Of a stretch of DNA of 64,000 bases, positions 36,710-46,602 are shown piece after piece (positions within the stretch are counted from its first letter, which is position 1; the number at the start of each line of letters is the position of its first letter). The position numbers and the translations under genes were made by a program. The notes under the pieces are model-generated. The model had not been told where the DNA came from and made no database searches. It saw only the letters and a program-made list of their open reading frames with translations. The DNA is from Cupriavidus oxalaticus (lineage in GTDB: Bacteria; Pseudomonadota; Gammaproteobacteria; Burkholderiales; Burkholderiaceae): assembly GCF_016894385.1 (NCBI RefSeq), contig NZ_CP069812.1, positions 806,001-870,000 of the forward strand. Direction: 5' to 3'.

Positions 36710-38035
36710 ATGCAAACGAACAGTTTCGCCATTCGCATGGCGGCAATTGCTGCCGCCTTGTCGCCATTCCTGATCCTTACCGTGCAGGGGGGCGCCGGAT
36801 ACTGCTATTTCGCGGTTTTTGCTGCCGGCCTGCTTTGGCTGCGGGACGCCGCCAACCGACAGGCGGGTTGGCGCTTGCTGGGCGAGTACAAGTGGTACGT
36901 GCTCGCGATGATGGCCTATCCGGCCGTCGTGCTGCTGCAGCAGGTGGCCGGCGGTTACCTGCTGCCGCGCGCGCTGGACGCGCCGGCGCGATTGCTCCTG
37001 ATCCTCCCTGGCTTCCTGCTGATGTGCGCCGTGCCGGCGAGCCAGTTGCGCGCGATCCAGATCGGTTGTGCGCTGGGAGCGGTCAGCGCGGCGTGCTGGT
37101 CGGTGCTGGTACTGGTTTCGCCCGCCGATTGGGTCATTTCCGGCCGCGCCGGCAATCCATTCACCAACCCGATCCCGTTCGGGGACACGGCAATACTGCT
37201 GGCCTTCATGAGTGCCGCGCCGCGCCGCGAAAGCGGCAGTTCCCCGGCATGGGAACGTGCGCTGCGGCTGTTCGGGCTGGCTTGCGGCCTGTTCGCATCG
37301 TTTGTCTCCGGCAGCCGCGGAGGCTGGATTGCGGTGCCGATCATGCTGTGGCTGCTGACCATGCACCTGCGCCGCCAGCACACCGTATCGCCGGGACTGC
37401 GCATCAGCGCGATCGTCATCATGACGCTGGGCCTGACTGGCATCGCCAGCACGCCCATGTTCCACGAACGCATGAACGCGGCGATTTCCGATTTCGACAA
37501 GATGGCGCATGGCGATTCGAGTACGTCGATCGGCATGCGGCTGCAACTATGGGAGGCATCCTGGACGCTGTTCAAGGAGCATCCCGTGCTGGGCGTGGGG
37601 CGCGGGCGGCTTGAGGCATCGTTGCAGGAAATGGCCGACCAGGGGCGTATTTCCGAGCAGATCGTCAACGCCCATGCGCATAATGAGATTTTTTCCACGA
37701 TGGCGGAAATGGGCAGCATGGGCCTGATTGCGCTGTTCCTGCTTTATTTCGGCTCCAGCTATTACTTCTGGCGGCATCGCCGCTCCAGCGACCCACCGAC
37801 TGCCACGGCTGCAACCATGGGGCTGGTGGTGACCTTCGGCACCATCGTATTCGGCCTGACCATCGATGTATTCACGTTGATCATGAATGCAGCGTTCTAT
37901 GCGCTCACCACGGCAACACTGCTGGGTATCATCGCCAACCGGCGCGCGGCACTGGCCGCGGCCAACGCATGCCAGCTCGGGCGCGGCACATTCCAGCCAG
38001 CCCACTTTCCCTTGAAAGGTAACACCCCAACATGA
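36710..38035 (+). CDS. waaL: O-antigen ligase-type membrane protein
   Basis: A 441-residue polytopic inner-membrane protein of the Wzy/WaaL (O-antigen ligase) family, about ten to twelve hydrophobic segments. The large periplasmic loop contains SGSRGGWIAVPIML near residue 203 and MRLQLWEASWTLFKEHPVLGVGRGRLEAS, with a conserved His region in NAHAHNEIFSTMAEMGSMGL (near residue 325), which matches the catalytic-loop pattern of WaaL. Ligases join undecaprenyl-linked O-antigen to lipid A-core. A polymerase (Wzy) is the alternative, but its location among LPS core genes favours WaaL. Its stop overlaps the next gene by 4 bases (ATGA). Confidence 0.8.
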   Translation: MQTNSFAIRMAAIAAALSPFLILTVQGGAGYCYFAVFAAGLLWLRDAANRQAGWRLLGEYKWYVLAMMAYPAVVLLQQVAGGYLLPRALDAPARLLLILPGFLLMCAVPASQLRAIQIGCALGAVSAACWSVLVLVSPADWVISGRAGNPFTNPIPFGDTAILLAFMSAAPRRESGSSPAWERALRLFGLACGLFASFVSGSRGGWIAVPIMLWLLTMHLRRQHTVSPGLRISAIVIMTLGLTGIASTPMFHERMNAAISDFDKMAHGDSSTSIGMRLQLWEASWTLFKEHPVLGVGRGRLEASLQEMADQGRISEQIVNAHAHNEIFSTMAEMGSMGLIALFLLYFGSSYYFWRHRRSSDPPTATAATMGLVVTFGTIVFGLTIDVFTLIMNAAFYALTTATLLGIIANRRAALAAANACQLGRGTFQPAHFPLKGNTPT

Positions 38036-38835
38036 CCGACACCCGCGCGACCATCAGCGTGATCATCGTGGCGATGAACGAGGCGCATGATATTGGCGAC
38101 TGTCTTGCCTCAGTGCGCGACTGGGCAACCGAGATGATCGTGTTCGATTCCGGCAGCACCGACGGCACGCAGGACATCTGCCGCAGCTACGGCGCACGGG
38201 TGTTCGAGACCGACTGGCCAGGCGATGGCCCGCAGAAGAACCGCGCGCTCGACCAGGCAACCGGGGAGTGGGTGCTGTGTCTCGATGCCGACGAGCGTGT
38301 GGGCGACGAACTGCGCGCGGAGATTTTTGCAGTGCTCGAGGGCCGTGCTCCGGATCCCTCGCACGTGGCCTATTCCATGCCCCGGCGCTCCAGCTTCTGC
38401 GGCCGTTTCATGAAGCACTCCGGATGGTGGCCGGACCGCATCACGCGCCTGTTCCGCCGTGGCAAGGGCCGTTTCACCGATGTGCGCACGCATACCCATA
38501 TCGAGCTGCAGGGCACCACGGGGCGCCTCAGGCACCCCATCATCCATATCAGTATCCCGACGCTGCACGAGGCGCTGGACAAGAACAATGTCTATTCCAG
38601 CGAAGGCGCCAAGACCATGTACGAGCAGGGCAAGCGCTCTTCGCTCGCGAAGGCGATCGGCAAGGGCCTGTGGGCCTTCCTGCGCACTTATATCTTCCGC
38701 TTGGGCGTGCTCGACGGCCAGGAGGGCTTCATGCTGGCCGTGGCCAACGCCGAAAGCACCTACTATCGCTATCTCAAGCTGATGCTGATGTGCAAGGCCG
38801 CGGACAAGGCGGCCCGGCAGGTTTACACCGCCTAG
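38032..38835 (+). CDS. Glycosyltransferase family 2, WaaE/KdtX-like
   Basis: A 267-residue GT2 enzyme: ISVIIVAMNEAHDIGDCLASVRDWATEMIVFDSGSTDGTQDIC at the start, GPQKNRALDQATGEWVLCLDADERV near residue 65 with the DxD-type motif, and WWPDRITRLFRRGKGRF plus HTHIELQGTTGRLRHPIIH. This arrangement is that of WaaE/LgtF beta-1,4-glucosyltransferases that add glucose to LPS inner-core heptose. It begins inside the waaL stop codon (ATGA overlap), showing translational coupling. Its end overlaps the convergent GT4 gene by 4 bases. Confidence 0.87.
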   Translation: MTDTRATISVIIVAMNEAHDIGDCLASVRDWATEMIVFDSGSTDGTQDICRSYGARVFETDWPGDGPQKNRALDQATGEWVLCLDADERVGDELRAEIFAVLEGRAPDPSHVAYSMPRRSSFCGRFMKHSGWWPDRITRLFRRGKGRFTDVRTHTHIELQGTTGRLRHPIIHISIPTLHEALDKNNVYSSEGAKTMYEQGKRSSLAKAIGKGLWAFLRTYIFRLGVLDGQEGFMLAVANAESTYYRYLKLMLMCKAADKAARQVYTA

Positions 38836-39869
38836 AACAGCCGTCGCAGGCCGTCCAGGTGGGCGGCCAGGCCCGGATCGTAGGCGATGTGGCGGCACGG
38901 CTGCGCCACACGGGCGGCACCGCTGGCGGCCCAGCCGGCCGCGGCGGCCAGCGTGGCCCGGATGCTGGCCGGCTCGGTCCGCGAAAAGCGCCGCGAGGCC
39001 TGGTCGTCCAGGACTTCCAGGCAGGCGATATTGTCGGCCAGCAGTGCCGGCGTGCCGCACAGTACGGATTCGATCGCGACCAGGCCGAATGGCTCGTAGC
39101 TTGACGCCAGCACGGTGAAATCCGCAGCGCGATACAGGTCCGCCATGTTCTTGCAATAGCCCAGTTCGCGCACAGCCGGCAACGATCCATGTACCGCACG
39201 CCCCGCCACCGCGATGACGCCGTTGATGCCACTGCCGGCGAGTGCCTCGGCGAGCGGCCGCAAGCCTTTGCGCTCGTGGTCCGACGAAGGGAATAGGAAT
39301 ACCAGTTCGTCGCCGAACCCGAACTGCTGGCGCAATGCCGCCCGCGTGGCGTCGTCTACAGGGCTGAATCGCTCCGGGTCCACGGGAGGATAGAGCAGGG
39401 CAATCCTGGATTCCGGCAGCCCGTACAACGACTGCAGTTCCCCGGCCATCAGCTTCGAGTGGGCCACTACATAACGCGCGGCCTCGTAATGCCGGGTTTC
39501 CAGGGAAATCTGCGCCCGGTCCCTGGCCGTCGGGTTGCGTCCTGCAGTGCGCAGGAAGCCGCGATGGGTGCCACCGCACACGGCGATGTCGGCGCCGACG
39601 ATCCGGTTGCAGCCGATCAGCACGTCGCAATGCCGATGGGCATTGCGCATGCCCCAGGAGAATGCCGCGTCCCGGAAGCGGCCCGGCAGCCACCGGACGT
39701 GCACCGTATGGCGGTCGACGGCGCCGAATTCCGGCACGTCGGTATCGAAGCGCCGCGCAAAGACCGCGGGGCGGTCGCCGGCAGCCAGCAGGCCGCGCAC
39801 CAGGTCCAGCGCGTAACGCTCAAAACCGCCGCCGCGGCCAAGGCGGTTGCAGGAAATTCCGATCTTCAT
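38832..39869 (-). CDS. Glycosyltransferase family 4 (WaaG-like)
   Basis: A 345-residue GT-B enzyme. The N-terminal MKIGISCNRLGRGGGFERYALDLVRGLLAAG is a glycine-rich acceptor loop like WaaG. The C-terminal donor site has FLFPSSDHERKGLRPLAEAL and the EX7E motif EPFGLVAIESVLCGTPAL. WaaG adds the first outer-core glucose to LPS in E. coli, and the surrounding waaL, waaE-like and waaC-like genes favour a core role; the sugar donor is not proven. It converges on the WaaE-like gene and is divergent from msbA. Confidence 0.86.
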   Translation of the reverse strand: MKIGISCNRLGRGGGFERYALDLVRGLLAAGDRPAVFARRFDTDVPEFGAVDRHTVHVRWLPGRFRDAAFSWGMRNAHRHCDVLIGCNRIVGADIAVCGGTHRGFLRTAGRNPTARDRAQISLETRHYEAARYVVAHSKLMAGELQSLYGLPESRIALLYPPVDPERFSPVDDATRAALRQQFGFGDELVFLFPSSDHERKGLRPLAEALAGSGINGVIAVAGRAVHGSLPAVRELGYCKNMADLYRAADFTVLASSYEPFGLVAIESVLCGTPALLADNIACLEVLDDQASRRFSRTEPASIRATLAAAAGWAASGAARVAQPCRHIAYDPGLAAHLDGLRRLF

Positions 39870-39941
39870 TCAGGCTGATTCCGTTGACAGTCGGTCTGTT
39901 GCGGCTGCGTGCCCGGGAGGTGTGCCGGGAGGGCAATCCAC

Positions 39942-39947
39942 TATAAT
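39942..39947 (+). promoter_or_regulatory. msbA -10 element
   Basis: A perfect TATAAT about 190 bp before the msbA start. No acceptable -35 is seen at the right spacing; a TTGACA at 39894 is too far away (42 bp). The 269-bp gap to msbA holds nothing else I can assign. Confidence 0.4.
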
Positions 39948-40138
39948 CGCGTCTTTGCCATTTCCAGCCGGCAAAAGGTGCCGGGGGATGCCCCGGAGCG
40001 GGCATGCGTGCGGCCATGGCGCCGCATCAGGCGCTGCCGCGCACGGCCTCGCGTTGCCGGGCGGCGCGAGTGCGCCATTGTACCTGCAGCCTTTGCATGC
40101 CCGCCGGCGTGTGGCGCTGAATCCTTCAAGGAGTCTTC

Positions 40139-41896
40139 TTGTCCAGTCTTCCGACTCAAGGTACGCCCTCGATGGCCACGCGGCTGTGGTCATACCTGCG
40201 CCCTGAGCTCCGTATCTTTGTGGCGGCGATCATCGCGATGGCTGTGGTCGCGGCCAGTGAAGGCGTGATTCCAAAGGTCGTCAATGATCTCCTCGACAAG
40301 GGTTTCGGCGGCGGCTACGCCGGCACCTTGTGGCATGTCCCGGCCATCCTCACTGGGGTGGCGCTTATCCGCGGCGTTGCGCAGTTTGCTTCCGGCTACC
40401 TGCTGAACCTGATCTCCAACCGCGTGCTGCTGAAGATGCGGATGCAGATGTTCGAGCGCATGCTGCATGCCCCGGCCGCGTTCTACCACCGCAATACCGC
40501 GGCATCGCTGATCAACGCCGTGATCTTCGAGGTCAACCAGGTGCTGCAGATCCTGACCAGCGTGTTCATTACCCTGGTGCGCGATTCGCTGACCGTGCTC
40601 GCGCTGCTGATCTACCTGTTCTATACGAACTGGCGGCTGACGCTGATCGTGGCGGTGATCCTGCCGGTCATCGGCTACCTGATGTCAAAGATCAACCGGC
40701 GCCTGCGCAAGCTGAACCGGGACCACCAGACCTATACCAACAACGCCGCCTACGTGGTGGAGGAAGCGGCTGGCGGCTACAAGGTGGTCAAGCTGCATGG
40801 CGGCGAGTCGTACGAGCTGTCGCGCTTCCGCACCGTGGCTGAGCGGCTGAAGAACTACTCGATGCGCATGGCGGTGGCCGGCGGCCTGAACCAGCCGGTC
40901 ACGGCGTTCCTGGCGGCGCTGGCTTTGTCCGTGATCATCACCATTGCCATGGTGCAGGCACAGGGCAACCAGACAACGGTGGGCGGCTTCACCGGCTTCG
41001 TGATGGCAATGCTGCTGCTGATCTCGCCGCTGAAGCACCTGACCGATATCAACCAGCCCCTGACCCGTGGCATCACGGCCGCCGAGATGATCTTCCGGCT
41101 GATCGACGAACCGGTCGAACCGCAGGATGGCGGCAAGGCCATCGGCAGGGCCCGCGGCGAGCTTGCCTTCGAGGGCGTCGGCTTCCGGTACGGCGACACA
41201 CCGCGCGCGGCGCTGGAAGGCGTAGACCTGCGTGTCAGGCCGGGCGAGGTGGTGGCGCTGGTCGGGCCGTCCGGCAGCGGCAAGACTACGCTGGTCAACC
41301 TGGTGCCGCGCTTCTTCGACCCGACGCAAGGGCGCATCCTGCTCGACGGCCTGCCGCTGCCGGAGCTGGCGCTGAAGGATTTGCGCGACCAGATCGCGTT
41401 CGTCAGCCAGGACGTCGTGTTGTTCAATGACACCGTCGCGAACAATGTGGCTTATGGGGCGCAACCCGGCGAAGCGGTAGATATGGCACGCGTCGAGCAG
41501 GCGCTGGCGGCTGCCTACCTGACGGAAACCGTCAAGGGTCTGCCCGAAGGCGTGGACACCAATATCGGCGACAACGGCATGAAGCTGTCCGGCGGGCAGC
41601 GTCAACGGCTGGCGATCGCGCGCGCACTGTACAAGAACGCGCCGATCCTGATCCTGGACGAGGCGACTTCCGCGCTGGATTCGGAATCCGAGCGCCAGGT
41701 GCAGGCGGCACTCGAGCAGTTGATGAAGGGGCGTACCACCCTGGTCATTGCCCATCGGCTTTCCACGATCGAGAATGCCGACCGGATTGTCGTGCTGGAC
41801 CACGGCCGCGTGGCGGAGCAGGGCACGCACGAGGAACTGCTGGCAGCCAACGGCCTCTATGCGGGGCTGCACCGGATCCAGTTCGCGACCCAATAA
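40139..41896 (+). CDS. msbA: Lipid A export ABC transporter MsbA
   Basis: Flips lipid A-core across the inner membrane using ATP. The 585-residue half-transporter has an N-terminal six-helix domain and a C-terminal ATPase with Walker A GPSGSGKT near residue 380, the signature [32 protein letters not shown] and H-loop AHRLST. The [23 protein letters not shown] coupling segment is typical of MsbA. The start is TTG 40139, supported by AAGGAG seven bases upstream; ATG 40172 would trim 11 residues. A terminator follows. Confidence 0.94.
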   Translation: MSSLPTQGTPSMATRLWSYLRPELRIFVAAIIAMAVVAASEGVIPKVVNDLLDKGFGGGYAGTLWHVPAILTGVALIRGVAQFASGYLLNLISNRVLLKMRMQMFERMLHAPAAFYHRNTAASLINAVIFEVNQVLQILTSVFITLVRDSLTVLALLIYLFYTNWRLTLIVAVILPVIGYLMSKINRRLRKLNRDHQTYTNNAAYVVEEAAGGYKVVKLHGGESYELSRFRTVAERLKNYSMRMAVAGGLNQPVTAFLAALALSVIITIAMVQAQGNQTTVGGFTGFVMAMLLLISPLKHLTDINQPLTRGITAAEMIFRLIDEPVEPQDGGKAIGRARGELAFEGVGFRYGDTPRAALEGVDLRVRPGEVVALVGPSGSGKTTLVNLVPRFFDPTQGRILLDGLPLPELALKDLRDQIAFVSQDVVLFNDTVANNVAYGAQPGEAVDMARVEQALAAAYLTETVKGLPEGVDTNIGDNGMKLSGGQRQRLAIARALYKNAPILILDEATSALDSESERQVQAALEQLMKGRTTLVIAHRLSTIENADRIVVLDHGRVAEQGTHEELLAANGLYAGLHRIQFATQ

Positions 41897-41900
41897 CAAG

Positions 41901-41922
41901 AAAGCCGGCGCATGCCGGCTTT
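41901..41922. terminator. Terminator between msbA and waaC
   Basis: Stem AAAGCCGGC / GCCGGCTTT with a GCAT loop, followed by TT on the plus strand and by TCTTGTT on the minus strand. It can end both convergent transcripts (msbA stop 41896, waaC stop 41937). Confidence 0.8.
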
Positions 41923-41936
41923 TTGTTGGTTTGCGC

Positions 41937-42923
41937 TCAGTGGAGCGAAGCAACCGGCGGTTGCACGCCCATCACTTCGTCGATCGCCGCCAGCACTGCG
42001 GCGCGCGTCGGAATATCGCCGTGGCCGCCAAGCGAAACGGCACGCCCTGGCGCACTGACCCCGTACAGGTGACGGGAAGTGGTGGTGAACAGGATCACGG
42101 TCGGGCGGCGCAGCGCGTCGGCAATATGCACGAAGCCTGTGTCCATGCCAACCACCAGCGAGGCCTTGCCCGTCATCTGGGCCACGCCCGTGATGCTCAG
42201 GCGCGGCATGACCTCGGCGCCGGGCACGCCGGCGGCAATGGTTTCCGCTTCCTTGCGCTCGGCCTCGTTACCCCATGGCACCAGCACGCGCAGGCCTCGC
42301 GCGGCAATCGCATTGCCCACGCTGATCCAGTCCGCCACGGGCCATTTCTTTTCCTCGCTCGAGGTGGCGTGGAACAGCATGGCATAGGGCCCCTTGTCTG
42401 CCAGTGCCGGCGTGTCCGGCGGCATCACCAGCCCGTAGTCCATTTCGTCGCTCAGTTCAAAGCCGAAAGCGCGGCTGACGGCGCGGCGCATCCGCTGGCG
42501 GGAGGAATCGGCCTCGATGTATGGGGCGAAGATGTGGTTGTAGGCGAAGCGTGCACCACTTTCCCCCAGTTCCTCCACCGGGTAGCCGTAACGATGGCGT
42601 GTACGGGCCAGGAAGGACACGATGGCGCTCTTGTAGACGCCATGGACATCCAGCACCGCATCGTATTTCTCGCGCCGCAGTTCTCGCAGCGCGCGGAAAA
42701 TCTCGCGCAGGCCGGCCCAGCTGCGCTTCTTCTTGAAGCCGCGCAGCGGGGCGGAGATGACGCGCTCGATGTTGGGATTCCAGCGCGGCACATCGGCGCA
42801 GTAGGCGTCCGCGATCCAGTCGATCTTCACGCCGGGAAAGGCCCGCTGCAGGTCGGCGACCAAGGGCTGGGTGAACACCATGTCGCCCAGCGAGGTCAGC
42901 TTGACGATGAGAATACGTTTCAT
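41937..42923 (-). CDS. waaC: LPS heptosyltransferase I-type glycosyltransferase
   Basis: A 328-residue GT9 enzyme. MKRILIVKLTSLGDMVFTQPLVADLQRAFPGVKIDWIAD is the classic heptosyltransferase start with the catalytic aspartate in LGD. The donor domain has LFHATSSEEKKWPVADWISVG and VVGMDTGFVHIADALRRPTVILFTTTS, where Asp/Thr bind ADP-heptose. WaaC transfers the first heptose to Kdo; WaaF or WaaQ are alternatives within the family, but the HATSxxKxWP sequence favours WaaC. Product of hldD (9.2 kb) is its donor. Confidence 0.9.
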   Translation of the reverse strand: MKRILIVKLTSLGDMVFTQPLVADLQRAFPGVKIDWIADAYCADVPRWNPNIERVISAPLRGFKKKRSWAGLREIFRALRELRREKYDAVLDVHGVYKSAIVSFLARTRHRYGYPVEELGESGARFAYNHIFAPYIEADSSRQRMRRAVSRAFGFELSDEMDYGLVMPPDTPALADKGPYAMLFHATSSEEKKWPVADWISVGNAIAARGLRVLVPWGNEAERKEAETIAAGVPGAEVMPRLSITGVAQMTGKASLVVGMDTGFVHIADALRRPTVILFTTTSRHLYGVSAPGRAVSLGGHGDIPTRAAVLAAIDEVMGVQPPVASLH

Positions 42924-43137
42924 CGGGAGGTGATATGGCTTACGCGGATTGCGGGCGCTCGCCGTGTTCGGGAAGGGACGTAGTATGCCTTATCCAGCTG
43001 ACATCCGGTTCTGCGATGCATGAGCAACATGGTGCCGGACCCGGTGCCGGCGATCCGGTAGACTTGGTCTCAATGCCCGGACAGATGAACAAGGATCGGC
43101 GAAGCCGACGAGAACGTATCGCTACCAGGAGACGCCC

Positions 43138-43728
43138 ATGCCCGATACCGCTTTCCCAATCAGCCGCTACCCCGTCCCCGCCCTGAAAGATCTCCCCGAC
43201 GACATCCATACCCGTATCCTGGAAGTCCAGGACAAGGCCGGCTTTGTCCCCAATGTCTTCCTGGCGCTGGCACACCGCCCCGACGAGTTCCGCGCCTTCT
43301 TTGCCTATCACGATGCCCTGATGCTGAAGGACGGCGGGCTGACCAAGGGCGAGCGCGAGATGATCGTGGTGGCGACTTCCGGCGCCAACCAGTGCCTGTA
43401 TTGCGTGGTGGCGCATGGCGCGATCCTGCGGATCTACGAGAAGAAGCCGCTGCTGGCGGACCAGGTCGCGGTGAACTACCTGAAGGCCGATATACCGCCG
43501 CGCCAGCGGGCCATGCTCGACTTCGCGATGAAGGTATGCGAGGCGTCGCACGAAATCGGCGACGCCGATTTTGCCGCGCTGCGCGAGCATGGATTCTCCG
43601 ACGAAGACGCGTGGGACATCGCCGCGATCACGGCTTTCTTCGGGCTGTCGAACCGGATGGCCAACACCATCAGCATGCGCCCGAACGACGAGTTCTACCT
43701 GATGGGCCGCGTGCCCAAGGCGAAGTAG
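43138..43728 (+). CDS. AhpD-like alkylhydroperoxidase / peroxidase-related protein
   Basis: A 196-residue all-helical protein of the carboxymuconolactone decarboxylase superfamily. The redox motif CLYCVVAH (CxxC...H) lies near residue 86, preceded by TKGEREMIVVATSGANQ. This matches the peroxidase-related subgroup, which reduces peroxides with a dithiol mechanism. SRYPVPALKDLPDDIHTRI at the N-terminus and NTISMRPNDEFYLMGR at the C-terminus fit the longer family type. A ribosome site (CAGGAGACGCCC) precedes the ATG. Neighbours give no pathway hint. Confidence 0.83.
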   Translation: MPDTAFPISRYPVPALKDLPDDIHTRILEVQDKAGFVPNVFLALAHRPDEFRAFFAYHDALMLKDGGLTKGEREMIVVATSGANQCLYCVVAHGAILRIYEKKPLLADQVAVNYLKADIPPRQRAMLDFAMKVCEASHEIGDADFAALREHGFSDEDAWDIAAITAFFGLSNRMANTISMRPNDEFYLMGRVPKAK

Positions 43729-43746
43729 GCGGCGCGCCGGGGAGGC

Positions 43747-44259
43747 TCAGCGTACCTCGGCGCAGTTCCCGCTCTTGGGGTCGAACAGCACTGGCCAGGC
43801 CTGTTCGTAAATGCCCGGCGTACAGTATTTTTCGCAGCGGTTATGCGCCAGTGTCACGCGGCGCGGGTCCTGCCACACGAGCAGCTTGCACTGGCTGCCG
43901 TCGATGGCCTGGAGTTCGATGTGCGGCGTCGTGCGTGTCTGTCGGAACTGGACCAGGTTGAACTCGCAGCTGCCGCGCCGCGACACCCACAGTTTCCATT
44001 TCAATGCCTCCACCTTGTTGGCGGTGACATCCATCAGCGCGTCCTCGCGGAAGCCGTCTTCCTCGGTGCGCTTGCATGCGCCGGCAATGGTAATGGTCCT
44101 GGATGCGATCGGCGCCGCGCGTGCCTTCGGGGGCGGCGCTTCGGCAACCGGCGCGGCGGGGGGCGGCGGGGGCGGCCGGTGTTGCGCGATCGGCAGCGGC
44201 ACGCAGGCGGTGCCGAGCAGGACGGCCAGCAGACAGGCCCCATGTTTCGTGGCGTTCAT
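43747..44259 (-). CDS. Hypothetical exported protein, possibly a lipoprotein
   Basis: A 170-residue protein with a signal-like N-terminus (KHGACLLAVLLGTAC); Cys19 could be lipidated although the residue three before it is Gly, weaker than a normal lipobox. A Pro/Ala-rich linker (HRPPPPPPAAPVAEAPPPKARA) leads to a compact C-terminal domain with five cysteines (ACKRTEEDGF, GSCEFN, SQCKLL, NRCEKYC, GNCAEVR), suggesting disulfides. Function unknown. Confidence 0.72.
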   Translation of the reverse strand: MNATKHGACLLAVLLGTACVPLPIAQHRPPPPPPAAPVAEAPPPKARAAPIASRTITIAGACKRTEEDGFREDALMDVTANKVEALKWKLWVSRRGSCEFNLVQFRQTRTTPHIELQAIDGSQCKLLVWQDPRRVTLAHNRCEKYCTPGIYEQAWPVLFDPKSGNCAEVR

Positions 44260-44358
44260 GCCGGACTCCTTCTCGCAACCCTCGACCTTCGCTTAGTTAT
44301 AGCGGATCGAAGGCGAAATAGGAGTAGGACCATCCCGCAGCCCGGCGTCAGGCCAGGA

Positions 44359-45822
44359 CTACATCAGAATAATGTCGTACTGCTCCTGGTGGAAGGTCGA
44401 CTCCACCTGCAGGGAGATCGGCTTGCCGATGAAATCGCCCAGCATCGCCAGGTGCTGGCTTTCTTCTTCCAGGAACAGGTCGATGACTTCCTGCGACGCC
44501 AGGATGCGGAATTCGCGCGGATTGAACTGGCGTGATTCGCGCATGATCTCGCGCAGGATGTCGTAGCACGCCGTGCGCGGCGTCTTGACCTGGCCCTTGC
44601 CCTGGCACACCGGGCATTGTTCGCACAGCACGTGCGCCAGTGATTCGCGCGTGCGCTTGCGCGTCATCTCCACCAGCCCGAGCTGCGAAAAGTTGTTGAC
44701 CGTGATGCGGGTGCGGTCGCGCGACAGCGCGCGCTTGAGTTCGGACAGCACCGCTTCGCGGTGCTCGGCATTCTCCATATCGATGAAATCGATGATGATG
44801 ATGCCGCCGAGGTTGCGCAGCCGCAGTTGCCGCGCGATGGTGTGGGCCGCCTCCAGGTTGGTCTTGAAGATGGTGTCGTCGAAGTTGCGCGCGCCGACAT
44901 AACCGCCGGTGTTGACGTCGATCGTCGTCATCGCCTCGGTCTGGTCGATCATCAGGTAGCCGCCTGATTTCAGGTCGACCCGGCGCGACAGCGCCTTCTC
45001 GATCTCGGCATCGATATTGAACAGGTCGAAGATCGGCCGCTCGCCGGTGTAGTGCGACAGCCGCGACAGCACCGCTGGCGTGTACTCCTTGGCGAACTCC
45101 ACCAGCATCTGGTAGTTCTCGCGCGAATCGATCTGGATCACGCCGGTGGCGTCGTTGATGAAGTCGCGCAGCACGCGCTGGGCCAGGTTCAGGTCCTGGT
45201 AGAGCAGCGCCGGCGCCGGCAGCGTGGTGGCGTTCTGGCGGATCGCGCTCCAGATCTTGCGCAGGTAGGCGATGTCGTTGCCGAGTTCCTCGTCGGTCGC
45301 TTCTTCGGCGATGGTGCGCACGATAAAGCCGCCGCGCTCGTCGGCCGGCACCAGGCCCTGCACCCGGCTGCGCAGCGCTTCGCGGTCCACTTCGCCTTCG
45401 ATGCGCTGCGAGATGCCGATATGCGGGTCCTGCGGCAGGTACACCAGCGTGCGCCCGGCGATGCTCACCTGCGTGGACAAGCGCGCGCCCTTGGTGCCGA
45501 TCGGGTCCTTGATTACCTGCACCATCAGCGCCTGGCCTTCGAACAGGGTCTTCTCGATCGCCAGCTGCGGGGTGCCGTTGCGGTCGTTGTCGCGCGGGTG
45601 CCAGATATCGGCCACGTGCAGGAATGCGGCGCGCTCCAGGCCGATGTCGATGAAGGCCGACTGCATGCCGGGCAGCACGCGCACCACCTTGCCCAGGTAA
45701 ATATTACCGACGAGGCCGCGCGTGAGCGTGCGTTCGACGTGCAGTTCCTGGACGGCAGCCTGCTGCACGATGGCAACGCGCGTCTCCTGGGGCGTGATGT
45801 TGACGAGGATGTCTTCAGTCAT
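44359..45822 (-). CDS. rng: Ribonuclease G
   Basis: Endoribonuclease that matures the 16S rRNA 5' end and degrades mRNAs. The 487-residue protein has an N-terminal S1 domain (RTLTRGLVGNIYLGKVVRVLPGMQSAFIDIGLERAAFLHVADI) and the RNase E/G catalytic domain with TIDVNTGGYVGARN and IIIDFIDMENAEHREAVL, which hold the metal-binding aspartates, then the zinc-link cysteines in CEQCPVCQGKG. The length fits RNase G, not the longer RNase E. maf follows downstream on the same strand. Confidence 0.94.
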   Translation of the reverse strand: MTEDILVNITPQETRVAIVQQAAVQELHVERTLTRGLVGNIYLGKVVRVLPGMQSAFIDIGLERAAFLHVADIWHPRDNDRNGTPQLAIEKTLFEGQALMVQVIKDPIGTKGARLSTQVSIAGRTLVYLPQDPHIGISQRIEGEVDREALRSRVQGLVPADERGGFIVRTIAEEATDEELGNDIAYLRKIWSAIRQNATTLPAPALLYQDLNLAQRVLRDFINDATGVIQIDSRENYQMLVEFAKEYTPAVLSRLSHYTGERPIFDLFNIDAEIEKALSRRVDLKSGGYLMIDQTEAMTTIDVNTGGYVGARNFDDTIFKTNLEAAHTIARQLRLRNLGGIIIIDFIDMENAEHREAVLSELKRALSRDRTRITVNNFSQLGLVEMTRKRTRESLAHVLCEQCPVCQGKGQVKTPRTACYDILREIMRESRQFNPREFRILASQEVIDLFLEEESQHLAMLGDFIGKPISLQVESTFHQEQYDIILM

Positions 45823-45911
45823 AGCGGTGAAACGCGGTCGCCGGTGGTCCGGCGGTATTGGGGTTGCCCGGCACGGCCGGGTCTTGTGCTGGGCGGCGGC
45901 GCGGCCGGGGC

Positions 45912-46514
45912 TCAGAACTGCAGGCGGGCCTGGCGAAGTAACGCCGCCGTCTCAAACAAGGGCAAGCCCATGATACCTGAATAGCTGCCCGCGATCCGCT
46001 CGACAAACTCGGCCGCGCGGCCCTGGATCCCGTACGCGCCGGCCTTGCCGAGCGGCTCGCCGCTGACGACGTAGCGGTCGATCTCGTCCGGCCGCATCGG
46101 GCGGAAGGTCACTTCGGAGACCGACAGCGCGTGGTGCATGCCCAGGGTGGAGACCACCGTGACCGCCGTGAGCACGCGGTGCGTGGTGCCGGCCAGCTCG
46201 GCCAGCATGGCCTGCGCATCGGCGGCATCGTCGGGTTTGCCGAGGATGCGGCCGCCCAGGCAGACGGTGGTGTCGGAGGTCAGCACCGGCGCGTCGGGCA
46301 GGGCCCGGCGCTCGCGGCGGCGCAGCGCGGCTTCGGCCTTCAGCGCGCACACGCGCTGCACGTAGTCGTCGGGCGTTTCGCCGGGCAGGACGGTTTCCAG
46401 CGCTTCGGTGTCCTCGTCGTCATCGGCAAGCAGCAGCTCGTAGCGTACGCCCAGCTGGGTCAGCAGTTCGCGGCGGCGCGGGCTTTGGGAGGCGAGGTAG
46501 AGGTAGTGGTGCAT
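45912..46514 (-). CDS. maf: Maf-type nucleoside triphosphate pyrophosphatase
   Basis: Hydrolyses non-canonical or modified nucleoside triphosphates (dTTP/UTP type in YhdE). The 200-residue protein starts [23 protein letters not shown] and contains [27 protein letters not shown] (catalytic Asp in TSDT) and [29 protein letters not shown], all Maf signatures. It lies directly upstream of rng in transcription order, as in many proteobacteria, with rlmH before it. Confidence 0.93.
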   Translation of the reverse strand: MHHYLYLASQSPRRRELLTQLGVRYELLLADDDEDTEALETVLPGETPDDYVQRVCALKAEAALRRRERRALPDAPVLTSDTTVCLGGRILGKPDDAADAQAMLAELAGTTHRVLTAVTVVSTLGMHHALSVSEVTFRPMRPDEIDRYVVSGEPLGKAGAYGIQGRAAEFVERIAGSYSGIMGLPLFETAALLRQARLQF

Positions 46515-46602
46515 TGCGGCAGGCGGGAGTCTGGACCTGCCGGCGGCGGGCCGGCAGTGGCGTGAATTGTAACGCCCGCAGCGGCGCGGTTCCGGTTCCG
46601 TG

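Noticed and set aside
39894..39947. TTGACA and TATAAT as one msbA promoter
   Set aside because: They are 42 bp apart, far beyond a usable 16-18 bp spacer.
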